25,509 nt of DNA from Enteractinococcus helveticum (GCF_020742345.1 NZ_DYXC01000070.1:1-25509), one strand, 5' to 3'; positions 17,214 to 24,726 are shown, counted from the stretch's first letter. Made by a program: numbers and translations. The notes: generated by a model from the sequence alone, not told the origin.

Positions 17214-17251
17214 TTGTCAACCATGGTCAACTTCCAAATGAATATGGTCAA
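17214..17251 (+). promoter_or_regulatory. Paired ATGGTCAA repeats in the mscR upstream region
   Basis: ATGGTCAA occurs at 17223-17230 and again at 17244-17251, exactly 21 bases apart, which is two helical turns. A related TTGTCAA lies at 17214-17220. This arrangement fits a dimeric activator or repressor site upstream of mscR. I could not assign a -10 box with confidence. Confidence 0.35.
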
Positions 17252-17310
17252 ATAGTGTGTGACTGCCCACGCTTGTTCGTGGGCGCAACTGTGATTTCAA
17301 GGAGAGATGA

Positions 17311-18405
17311 ATGGCATATAAGGTTCAGGCCGCCATCGTGCGAGCCAAAGATGCCCCCGTGACTATCGAAACGATCATCGTGCCCAAACCTGGCCCCGGT
17401 GAGGTAGTTGTCGATGTGTCCACCTGCGGTGTCTGCCACACCGACTACCTATATATCGAAGGTGGGGTGGGCGATAATTATCCGTACCTGCTGGGACATG
17501 AATCCACCGCCGTGGTGTCCGAGATCGGTGAGGGCGTCACCAACGTGAAGGTCGGTGACAAGGTCATCTTGAACTGGCGTGCGGTGTGTGGTGAATGCCG
17601 GGCCTGTAAGAAAGGCCAGCTGCAGTACTGCTTTGCCACCCATAACGCCACCCAGAAAATGACCCTGGAAGACGGCACCGAATTAGAAGCCGCCCTGGGT
17701 ATTGGCTCCTTTGCCGAAAAAACGCTGGTCGCTGCCGGACAGTGCACCAAGATTGATGCCGATCTGGATGATCACCAGGATGCCGCCGTTGGCCTGCTGG
17801 GCTGTGGTGTCATGGCTGGCATTGGGGCGGCCATCAACACCGGTGAACTGAAACGCGGTGAATCCGCCGCCATCATTGGCTGTGGTGGTGTCGGCATGGC
17901 GGCTATTCAGGGCGCCAAGCTGGCTGGTGCGACCAAGATTATCGCCGTGGATATTGACGACGCCAAACTGGAACAGGCCAAGACCCTGGGCGCAACCCAC
18001 ACGGTGAACTCCAAACAGGTCGATGCCGTGGAGACCATTCGCGAACTGACCGATGGTTTCGGTGCCGATCTGGTGGTCGAAGCCGTGGGCCACCCAGAAA
18101 CCTATAAGCAGGCCTTCTACGCCCGCGACCTCGCCGGCCGCGTGGTACTGGTGGGCGTACCGCACCCAGATATGAAACTTGAGCTACCATTTGCAGATGT
18201 GTTCAGCCGCGGTGGCTCCCTGAAGTCCTCCTGGTACGGCGACACCCTGCCATCACGCGACTTCCCAATGTTGGTTGAACAATACCTGCTGGGTAGGCTA
18301 GATCTGGATGCATTCGTGACCGAGCGCATCACAATCAACGACATCAATGAAGCTTTTGACAAGATGAACGCCGGCAAAGTCCTGCGCTCAGTAGTCGAAC
18401 TGTAA
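17311..18405 (+). CDS. mscR: S-(hydroxymethyl)mycothiol dehydrogenase
   Basis: A 364-residue zinc-dependent medium-chain alcohol dehydrogenase. It oxidises S-hydroxymethylmycothiol, the spontaneous adduct of formaldehyde and mycothiol, with NAD, and also reduces S-nitrosomycothiol. The catalytic zinc ligand C39 is in CGVCHTD, and the structural zinc cysteines lie in NWRAVCGECRACKKGQLQYC. The block CFATHNATQKMTLEDGTEL and GSFAEKTLVAAGQCTK are hallmarks of the mycothiol-dependent branch, and the Rossmann motif is GCGGVG. AAGGAGA sits six bases before the ATG. A strong hairpin follows the gene. In related genomes the next gene is an MBL-fold hydrolase; here that gene lies 6.4 kb downstream (24795). 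Confidence 0.95.
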   Translation: MAYKVQAAIVRAKDAPVTIETIIVPKPGPGEVVVDVSTCGVCHTDYLYIEGGVGDNYPYLLGHESTAVVSEIGEGVTNVKVGDKVILNWRAVCGECRACKKGQLQYCFATHNATQKMTLEDGTELEAALGIGSFAEKTLVAAGQCTKIDADLDDHQDAAVGLLGCGVMAGIGAAINTGELKRGESAAIIGCGGVGMAAIQGAKLAGATKIIAVDIDDAKLEQAKTLGATHTVNSKQVDAVETIRELTDGFGADLVVEAVGHPETYKQAFYARDLAGRVVLVGVPHPDMKLELPFADVFSRGGSLKSSWYGDTLPSRDFPMLVEQYLLGRLDLDAFVTERITINDINEAFDKMNAGKVLRSVVEL

Positions 18406-18426
18406 GTGTTTTAGCTTCTACACGCT

Positions 18427-18470
18427 AGCGGCGCCGAACAGCAACTTGAGTTCGGCGCCGCTGTTGTGTT
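18427..18470 (+). terminator. Terminator hairpin after mscR
   Basis: Exact 13-bp arms AGCGGCGCCGAAC (18427-18439) and their complement (18450-18462) enclose a 10-base loop and are followed by the T-rich GTTGTGTT. It would end mscR transcription and separates it from the degraded region that follows. Confidence 0.75.
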
Positions 18471-18547
18471 CTCAAAGAAGATTTCAGCCCAAGTCTGTGC
18501 CCAAAGATCAACAGGGACGTGCAAGACGTACTGATTGCGTGTTGTGG

Positions 18548-18902
18548 CGGGCAATCTACTCATGAGGATAAACGCGCTTTGGCACGCACTAAGGAACAGG
18601 TCCAGGGAGATGATTCCCCACATCAACAACAGCAGGAAAGCCATGGCGAAAACTAGTCTGTTTGCAGGTGCATTTTCGGTTCCACCAGGAGATTGCCCAC
18701 TCCCCTAGATGACAAGAAACTCCCCTGATGGTGATTTTCCAACCGACTGCCGCCATCACCAGAAGCGGCAGCGTGGTGACCACAATAAGGAAGACGGTTG
18801 GGCCCATTTCAAGACCCACCCACATCAAGGCAATTTCTATCCAAGCGACCGTGGGCACCGCGTTGAATAAAGCCTTCACAGGACTTACTGTGAAGCGAAG
18901 GG
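18548..18902 (-). pseudogene. Remnant of a NitT/TauT-type ABC transporter permease
   Basis: Two minus-strand pieces together resemble a substrate-transport permease with its middle removed. The upstream piece (18902 to about 18730) reads VSPVKALFNAVPTVAWIEI, then ALMWVGLEMGPTVFLIVVTT, matching the P...L.AVPTVAWIPL.L.WFG region of nitrate/sulfonate/taurine permeases. The downstream piece, in another frame (about 18665-18548), begins LVFAMAFLLLLMWGIISLDL, like the last membrane segment of such permeases. The EAA-loop region between them is missing and the frames do not join, so no functional permease is made. No ATP-binding or solute-binding partner is seen. The substrate class is inferred and could be sulfonates, nitrate or a thiamine precursor. 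Confidence 0.5.
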
Positions 18903-18915
18903 TGGGCTCAGCCCG

Positions 18916-19470
18916 ATGACTACAGCCAAGACAAACCCCGCACAGCTAGGCCACGATGTCCTCATGCACACTACTGTAAAGCGCACACTGGTCGATATCA
19001 TCCAAGCTGACGATCTTTTCGGTGACGGCTGGCAATCGCCACGCATTGCTTCGTATAACGGTCCAGACGAACGGTCTATCATCGCGGCAACTAGCGGCAG
19101 TGCCCTCTACTTTGCACCAGCAAAACTCGCGATGAGACAATCTAGTGTTTCGCTCTGCCCATCATGCGACAGAAAGTCTGGCAGTCGCTGCAAACGAAAC
19201 AGGAACGCCAACATACGAAAATCGAATGCTACACATCACCGTTCACTTCGTAAACGTCTTGGCTCCTACCTACTCACCGAAGCTTTGCGGCATCAGCAGA
19301 CAACCTTCGTCCTGCCAATATCCCGCACCACACTGGTCGAATACCTGCATGTCGATCGTGCCGCGCTGTCTCGCGAATTATCTTCCATGCGCGATGACGG
19401 ACTCATCGACTACTGGAGATATGCCCTCAACATTCAAAACCTTTCTGACGCCGAAGTGTTCCCAAAGTAG
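18916..19470 (+). pseudogene. Frameshifted Crp/Fnr-family regulator
   Basis: An open frame of 184 codons whose two ends resemble a Crp/Fnr regulator. Near the start LVDIIQADDLFGD fits the sensor domain. The C-terminus SLRKRLGSYLLTEAL, then LPISRTTLVEYLHVDRAALS and RELSSMRDDGLIDYW, is a classical Crp-type helix-turn-helix. The middle, about 19145-19235, makes better sense in a different frame (HHATESLAVAANE...ENRMLHIT, like the dimerisation helix), so two compensating frameshifts or a degraded middle are likely. The N-terminal part of the beta-roll is also missing. The winged helix alone might still bind DNA, but I regard the gene as decayed. It is divergent from the permease remnant, as a regulator of that transporter would be. 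Confidence 0.55.
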
Positions 19471-19502
19471 GTGTCAGGCGATTTCAACCGGTTGTCTTCA
19501 TG

Positions 19503-19616
19503 CTATATCCCAGTCCGTTGGGTAATTCGCAGCAAAATGCCCGACGGATCTCTGCAAAAATCTACCCAACCAAGCGTGTTTCCGTGCGTCTCATATCTTT
19601 GGCCGGGAGCACCAGA
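19503..19616 (-). pseudogene. Possible C-terminal remnant of a VOC/glyoxalase-type protein
   Basis: A 37-codon minus-strand stretch ends in GWVDFCRDPSGILLRITQRT before a TAG at 19503. The DPSG-I-LLRITQR pattern resembles the last strand of VOC-superfamily domains. It is cut upstream by a stop, and no first half was identified. It could equally be the degraded tail of the unidentified gene just upstream on the same strand. Confidence 0.25.
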
Positions 19617-19698
19617 TCACCAAAGTGTTATCGAATATTCCATTGGCCGAGTGTGAATGTTTGTTGGCTGTAACGAACATGCCGCCCAAGGCCTGGTC

Positions 19699-20397
19699 TT
19701 ATAGGAGGGTTTGGGCTTGCTCTGACTGTGGGATCACGGTGACAAAATAATGTCTTCCATCTGGGTCAGAAATTCTTGCAGCACCGGTCCGTTCGTTTGA
19801 GCCCCGGCCAACCTTTCGTGGAAGTACAGCGACGCCTAGAGATCACTATGGCGCATTGATGGATCAGTCCTCCTGCGGAATCCAACAACAAATAGGACAG
19901 CACGAGTGGAGCATTGTCCGATGGGGATATGTCAGCAAGTTGCCATAACGCGAGCACTTCTGAAACAAGCCCGTCATCCTGATTTTTGATGAAATTACCT
20001 CGGCGTTCGACACTCCTACCGAAGTACAAATCGCAGAGACCATTCGCACGCTTCCTTGTACTACGATCGGAGTTTCTCACCATGACGCAGAGTGAATTTG
20101 GCAACCGACGGAACGGAATAAGCCTGGCGCCAAGGTGTGAATATCGAGCCGTTTCAGCCAGTCCTGTCACGAGAAGGATTTTTCCTCCATCAGCAGGTTC
20201 GTCGAACCGTACTGAGCTCGGGGGAACAACACCTCATCCATCCTGAGCCTCGTATGATTGAGTTTAAATTTTGACGGTAATGCCACGCCATTATTTTCCT
20301 GAACACCTGCTCTTGAGATGGCCCACTCGGGAAGACTTGAGATGACCACAAAAGCCCAAAAATTTAGTTCCAGCCCCTGAGTCCATCCGAGACGCAA
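19699..20397 (-). pseudogene. Degraded gene of unknown function, split by frameshifts
   Basis: Three minus-strand frames read on from one another. The first (20397 to 20167) ends STNLLMEEKSF. The second (from about 20170) continues VTGLAETARYSHLGARLIPF, then FIKNQDDGLVSEVLALWQLA and NAPLVLSYLLLDSAGGLIHQ. The third resumes near 19790 as ARISDPDGRHYFVTVIPQ and stops at 19699. The shift from frame to frame with protein-like sequence on both sides argues for a once-intact gene of at least 230 codons with two indels. I do not recognise the family. It lies downstream of the alpha/beta hydrolase on the same strand and may once have shared its transcript. Confidence 0.4.
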
Positions 20398-20426
20398 TTA
20401 TGCTTCGGCACAGTTACTCCGGTGAA

Positions 20427-21455
20427 TCACCGTCGCTTCTGTACCGCACCATTTGGCAACGATTGCATACCGAGATCTAATGCCCCAAGGGGTTCATCCT
20501 TTAACCACAGAGCCAATGACTCTACGATGCGGTGACGCACTGCTGGGATTGACCCATGAAACCCTTTCGGTGAAACAATGAATCGTGAATCCGGTACCGA
20601 CTTCGCCAGTGTAGCGGCCGTAACCTGAAAGTAATCAGCACTGCGCTCTCCGGTAATCAGACATGTTCGGGCGGGCAAATTTGCGAAATCTGAAGCTTTG
20701 GCCTCTTCCTGAAATGCAGCCGTAAGCTCAGCCACTCCGGCTGGAAAAATGCTGCGTGTAGTGTTTCGCAATCCGGTGCGCATGGATAGGGCCAACACTC
20801 CTGCTAACATCCACGTCGGCGCGCGCGACAAGGTTCGTGACATACCCAAGTGTCGCTCAACCAACGCCATTGCGCGACCCAAACGGCCATTTTCAAAATA
20901 GTTCTTAAACTTCGGCAGCCATGACGTGTCAAAAGAACCATCGACGTTAATAGCTGGATCATAGACCGTGGTGGTTGCCGGCGTCAGGTCGCGCAACGAC
21001 ACATCAGGTGTTTCGCATAACATTCGAACAGCGTGCAGGACGATTGCCCCGCCCAGAGAATGCCCCACAAGATGATGTGCCTGGGAGCTACGTAACGCAG
21101 CAGCAACATCATAGATTTCTGTGTCCAGTGAATAATCCTCATCGACGGGCGAAGATTGTCCCTTACCCCGCCGATCATAGACATAAATCCCCCAGTCATC
21201 GCCCAGTTGCTTGGCAAGAGCAGTTGCGAAGGGAGCGTACACGAGGGCGGGTAGAAATGCGCCACACACCAAGACTACGCGCTGCCGTGGAGGAGCCTCA
21301 GCCGACCCGAAAAGATAGCTTTTGAGGTGCGCTCCATCACAAGAATCCCAATTAAAGCTTGCTAACGGTTTCACCGCTACCCTGTCTTCTCGACGAACAA
21401 TCAACGTCCACAACTTTACCCTCTTGCAGCGACATCGCGGCGCAGCTGGCGACAT
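20427..21455 (-). CDS. Alpha/beta hydrolase
   Basis: Up to 342 residues. The alpha/beta-hydrolase pattern is complete: VVLVCGAFLPALVYAPFA for the oxyanion region, YDRRGKGQSS, the nucleophile elbow GHSLGG, an acid in the strand-loop CLITGERSADYF, and a late GFHGSIP histidine. Two predicted starts inside the frame may be more likely than ATG 21455: TTG 21413, with AAGAGG six bases upstream, and GTG 21374. The substrate is unknown. It is flanked by a degraded gene on one side and a 600-base stretch without genes on the other, yet its own frame is undamaged, so it may still be under selection or simply be recent. A plain esterase/lipase-like role is the safest reading. Confidence 0.75.
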   Translation of the reverse strand: MSPAAPRCRCKRVKLWTLIVRREDRVAVKPLASFNWDSCDGAHLKSYLFGSAEAPPRQRVVLVCGAFLPALVYAPFATALAKQLGDDWGIYVYDRRGKGQSSPVDEDYSLDTEIYDVAAALRSSQAHHLVGHSLGGAIVLHAVRMLCETPDVSLRDLTPATTTVYDPAINVDGSFDTSWLPKFKNYFENGRLGRAMALVERHLGMSRTLSRAPTWMLAGVLALSMRTGLRNTTRSIFPAGVAELTAAFQEEAKASDFANLPARTCLITGERSADYFQVTAATLAKSVPDSRFIVSPKGFHGSIPAVRHRIVESLALWLKDEPLGALDLGMQSLPNGAVQKRR

Positions 21456-22055
21456 CTTTCTGAGTGCATGGCGGCTATTCTGCCTTGCCCACAGCGAAGT
21501 AATAACTTGCCCATCAAACGACTACGTTGCCCTCGGTTTTTTACGAAAGTGGCAGTAACAAAAAATCATTCGAATACAGCCGATGTAGCAAGCACAATCA
21601 CGCGACGTCGCGTTCAGCTGGGATTGATTAGGCAACTCTTACGCCGTCGTACGATCGAAGCTTTCGGTTAATGAACTTTTCCCGCAGCTCTGCTTTGCAG
21701 CCCCCTGTGCAATTCTTCTAGAACATTGCGTTGTTTGATCATCGATATGTCGTCATGCCGCTTTCCTCCAAAGAACTTGTCTCTGGTTCGAGGAAACCAT
21801 AAGGGTTTCGATCGAGAGCCAGAAGTTAAGGGGCTCACAGAATGCAGAGTGTGGTGTCACGCATTTCTGACGATGCGCCCTCCACTGCTGAGTCATCACC
21901 TGAAGCATTCAACGCACCGTTCATGGATGGTTGTCGACACGTCCCTCGGGAACTATTGACGAGTACTCGTGTGCCCAAAGCAGAGCACAATTCAGTATTA
22001 ACTTTCGTCGCTAACGTAAAGCATCGCTTTTGCCAGTGACTTTAGCCTCACACCC
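21456..22055. other. Gene-free stretch before the MmgE/PrpD operon
   Basis: Several plus-strand frames of 60-80 codons exist here (for example 21468-21671, 21726-21959 and 21842-22039), but none has a recognisable domain or a convincing ribosome site. The region is probably degraded DNA of the island plus the far-upstream part of the next promoter. No tRNA or clear hairpin was seen. Confidence 0.4.
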
Positions 22056-22086
22056 TTGATTACAACACATGTATGTGATGTAAATA
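22056..22086 (+). promoter_or_regulatory. Promoter with embedded palindromic operator of the MmgE/PrpD operon
   Basis: A -35-like TTGATT lies at 22056-22061 and an extended -10-like TG-TAAATA at 22079-22086. Between and overlapping them is a 22-base palindrome, with arms TACAACACAT (22061-22070) and ATGTGATGTA (22073-22082) around GT, matching at 9 of 10 arm positions. A repressor bound here would block RNA polymerase. No intact regulator gene is adjacent, so it must be encoded elsewhere. Confidence 0.6.
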
Positions 22087-22152
22087 GATATGGGTGCCCT
22101 TAGAAAGCACGGTGGTGTGACAGGGCATTCGATAGAGAAAAGTAGGTGTATC

Positions 22153-23541
22153 TTGACTCGAACAAGTAAACTAACCGAAGTTCAGCAACTCGCCGAATTT
22201 GTCGAACGTGCTGACGTGACCGATATGAGCGCGGATGCTGTAAGACAACTGAAGATTCGCATCTTGGACACTTTAGGGGTAGCGATTGGCGCCCTGAAAG
22301 CCGAACCAATGATTGCAATTCGTAAGCTGATTGATGATCTCGGTGGCGCTCCAAAAGCCACATTAATTGGTGGTGGCAAGACCTCACCTGAGCGGGCAGC
22401 CTTTTATAATTCAGCGCTAAGTCGCTATTTGGATTTCATGGATTCCTATTTAGCACCGGGCGAGACCAACCACCCTTCAGATAATTTCGGTGCTGTGTTA
22501 GCAGCTGCTGAAGCTCGCGAGGCAGACGGTTCTTCCTTGCTTTCTGCCTTGGCAGTTGCCTATCAGGTGCATACCAGGTTGTCAGATGTCGCCCCGGTTC
22601 GGGCAAAAGGTTTTGACCACACAACCCAGGGCGCTTATGCGGCAGCCGCCGCGGCATCGAAAGCGTTCGGTTTACCTCCGGAGCAGACCGCCAATGCTAT
22701 AGCGATCGCCGGCACCGCAAATAATGCCCTACGAGTAACCCGTACAGGAGATTTGAGCCACTGGAAGGGCCTAGCATACCCGCATGTTTCTAAAGAAGGC
22801 ATGTGGAGCGTACTGTTAGCGTCCCGTGGAATGACCGGACCTGCTGAAGTCTTTGAAGGTAATAAGGGTTTCAAGGAGTCCATCGCTGGCGACTTTGAAT
22901 TGGACTGGTCTACAGAGGATCTTGAAAAAGTTACAGCGACGATTGTCAAGAAACATAATGCCGAGATTCATTCACAATCGGCTCTGGATGCCGCGTTAGA
23001 TATTCGCAGCAGGGATGGTTTCGACGTCGAAGCGATCACAGGAATTAAGCTCAAGACATTCGACGTGGCATATTCCATCATTGGTGGCGGAGAAGAAGGT
23101 GACAAGCTATCTATTCGGACGAAAGAAGAAGCTGACCATTCACTCCCTTGGATGCTGGCTGCCATCTTATTGGACGGTGAATTGAACCCAGCTCAATACG
23201 ATCCTCAACGCATTATTGCCGACGACGTGCAATCTTTGATGCACAAAATTGAAATCGTTCCTGATGCCCAACTCAGCGCCCAATTCCCTGACAAGATGCC
23301 AGCAGATCTAAGTGTCACATTCGGTGACGGGACAGTCATGAATTCATTCAAAGATTCCTATGAAGGGTTCCATGATAATCCGCTGACGTGGGAAGCCGCA
23401 CGCCGAAAATTCGATCGCCTCACAGCCCCGTTCGCCAACGAACAGCTTCGCGATCAAATAGCTCAAACCGTGGAGAGCCTCGAAAAACACAATGTAACTG
23501 ATCTCACGAGCTTATTAGCCCAAGTGGGACACGACCAATAA
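22153..23541 (+). CDS. MmgE/PrpD family protein (dehydratase/decarboxylase-type)
   Basis: About 462 residues from TTG 22153, which has AGTAGGTG a few bases upstream. The in-frame ATG at 22090 has no ribosome site and would sit at the predicted transcription start. The protein has the all-helical N-terminal domain and smaller C-terminal domain of the MmgE/PrpD fold: RILDTLGVAIG, ALSRYLDFMDSYL, HPSDNFGAVLAAAEA, GFDHTTQGAYAAAAAASKAFGL, KKHNAEIHSQSALDAAL and DNPLTWEAARRKF. The family includes 2-methylcitrate dehydratase and cis-aconitate decarboxylase, so the substrate is probably a di- or tricarboxylate or a related compound. No prpB or prpC gene is near, so a methylcitrate-cycle role is unlikely. 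It shares an operon with the ComA-like gene 63 bases downstream. Confidence 0.88.
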   Translation: MTRTSKLTEVQQLAEFVERADVTDMSADAVRQLKIRILDTLGVAIGALKAEPMIAIRKLIDDLGGAPKATLIGGGKTSPERAAFYNSALSRYLDFMDSYLAPGETNHPSDNFGAVLAAAEAREADGSSLLSALAVAYQVHTRLSDVAPVRAKGFDHTTQGAYAAAAAASKAFGLPPEQTANAIAIAGTANNALRVTRTGDLSHWKGLAYPHVSKEGMWSVLLASRGMTGPAEVFEGNKGFKESIAGDFELDWSTEDLEKVTATIVKKHNAEIHSQSALDAALDIRSRDGFDVEAITGIKLKTFDVAYSIIGGGEEGDKLSIRTKEEADHSLPWMLAAILLDGELNPAQYDPQRIIADDVQSLMHKIEIVPDAQLSAQFPDKMPADLSVTFGDGTVMNSFKDSYEGFHDNPLTWEAARRKFDRLTAPFANEQLRDQIAQTVESLEKHNVTDLTSLLAQVGHDQ

Positions 23542-23604
23542 TTTCGTAGAGAAATGCGATCAGTAGACAATCAGCAAAAATCATCATCCGTTGAAAGGAA
23601 TACG

Positions 23605-24441
23605 ATGAGTAACGCAATTGACCACAACGTATCATTTAATTTTGTTCCACGAGCATACCGACCACAAAAACCCCGTACTTTCGGTATTACCGAAATTCGA
23701 GCACCACACTACTTTGCTTATGGAACACGCCACATGCAGGACGTCTTTGATATTGCAGGACAATGGATTGATGGCATCAAATGGGCCGGCGGATCCTTCG
23801 CGCTGGCACCAACAGAACAAGTCCGAGCAATCAACAACATTGCACACGAAAATGGCGCCTATGTTTCTTCTGGAGGATGGATTGAAACAATCCTCCGCTA
23901 TGGCGATGACGCTGTTGACCAATACCTCAAAGAAGCCAAAGAAGTTGGTTTCGACGTCATTGAAATTTCCACCGGGTTCATTATGCTTCCGACCTCAGGT
24001 TTACAACGCCTGGTAGAAAAAGTTATCAAAGCCGGATTAAAAGCAAAACCTGAACTCGGTATTCAAATCGGTTCCGGTGGCGACTCCGCCGAAGAAGAAC
24101 TTGCAGCAGAAGACTCCAAAGACATTGGAGACCTCATAGACCGCGGAAAGAAATCCCTTGAAGCCGGGGCGGATATCATCATGATCGAGTCCGAAGGCAT
24201 CACGGAAAACGTCAAAAACTGGAATACTGGTGCAGCTGCCTCGATCATGAACGGCCTAGGTATCGAAAACGTCATGTTTGAAGCTGCCGACCCACTGGTA
24301 TTTGAGTGGTATCTCAAAAATTACGGTAATGAAGTCAACCTTTTCGTGGACCATTCGCAGATCTTACAACTTGAAGGTATGCGTCAAAATATTTGGGGCA
24401 ATAAGGGCACCTGGGGCCGAATTATCAACCCTGGATATTAA
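23605..24441 (+). CDS. Phosphosulfolactate synthase (ComA)-like protein
   Basis: About 278 residues from ATG 23605, with GAAAGGA five bases upstream. It follows the ComA (PSL synthase) TIM-barrel pattern: IDGIKWAGGSFAL (residues 55-67), ENGAYVSSGGWIE, GFDVIEISTGFIMLP and SLEAGADIIMIESEGI. ComA adds sulfite to phosphoenolpyruvate to give phosphosulfolactate, the first step of one coenzyme M route. Here the acidic/basic loop written EARESG or similar in archaeal enzymes appears as ESEGI, and the GWGT motif is AGGS, so the substrate may differ. A role in coenzyme M synthesis is unlikely, because no other such genes are present. With its MmgE/PrpD neighbour it may form or cleave a sulfonate or an analogous enol adduct (inference). 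Confidence 0.8.
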   Translation: MSNAIDHNVSFNFVPRAYRPQKPRTFGITEIRAPHYFAYGTRHMQDVFDIAGQWIDGIKWAGGSFALAPTEQVRAINNIAHENGAYVSSGGWIETILRYGDDAVDQYLKEAKEVGFDVIEISTGFIMLPTSGLQRLVEKVIKAGLKAKPELGIQIGSGGDSAEEELAAEDSKDIGDLIDRGKKSLEAGADIIMIESEGITENVKNWNTGAAASIMNGLGIENVMFEAADPLVFEWYLKNYGNEVNLFVDHSQILQLEGMRQNIWGNKGTWGRIINPGY

Positions 24442-24473
24442 TTCATTACACATAAACACATAAACAAGCAGGT

Positions 24474-24521
24474 AGCGCTTACCCTTCCACTCACACGATT
24501 CGGAGGGTAAGCGCTGCATTT
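24474..24521 (+). terminator. Terminator-like hairpin after the ComA-like gene
   Basis: Exact 12-bp arms AGCGCTTACCCT (24474-24485) and AGGGTAAGCGCT (24504-24515) enclose an 18-base loop, followed by GCATTT. It lies about 30 bases past the stop and would end the two-gene operon. The long loop and short T run make it weaker than the hairpin at the end of the window. Confidence 0.6.
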
Positions 24522-24698
24522 GATCCGTAAATCGTTCAGGGACCCCCAAAACAGTGAAAGCGATTCAAGAATTTCCAGTTATAGGCAAGACGATGGCAGT
24601 TGACGTCGTGCACCTGAGACACCGCCTCGATTATCGTTTTCACTTCACGTGTCGTGGCACCTTCAGTCAGTTATACAGGTGAGCTAGGCTTAAACTCG
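24522..24698. other. Non-coding remainder between the operon terminator and the MBL-gene promoter
   Basis: No gene is supported here. GTGAAAGCGAT near 24555 and its near-complement ATCGTTTTCAC near 24632 form a distant imperfect inverted repeat. A short minus-strand reading (24536 to about 24670) containing TREVKTIIEAVSQV looks protein-like but is only some 40 codons long and may be a gene fragment. Confidence 0.3.
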
Positions 24699-24726
24699 TT
24701 GTGTTGGATTCGGAATGCAACACAAT
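24699..24726 (+). promoter_or_regulatory. Inverted repeat and probable promoter upstream of the MBL-fold gene
   Basis: TTGTGTTG (24699-24706) and CAACACAA (24718-24725) are exact inverted repeats 11 bases apart. TTGTGT could also serve as a -35 box with CACAAT (24721-24726) as -10, spaced 16 bases. This would give the MBL gene its own promoter, now that it is separated from mscR. CAACACA also occurs in the operator of the MmgE/PrpD operon, possibly by chance. Confidence 0.4.

Noticed and set aside
17683..18165. 160-codon minus-strand frame opposite mscR
   Set aside because: Antisense shadow of the dehydrogenase; no independent domain or start signal.
21726..22039. Two overlapping plus-strand frames before the MmgE/PrpD promoter
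   Set aside because: No domain, no ribosome site, and the frames overlap each other; probably chance frames in degraded DNA.
24536..24673. Short minus-strand reading with TREVKTIIEAVSQV
   Set aside because: It looks protein-like, but it has only about 40 codons, no start signal and no recognised family. Kept only as a possible fragment.
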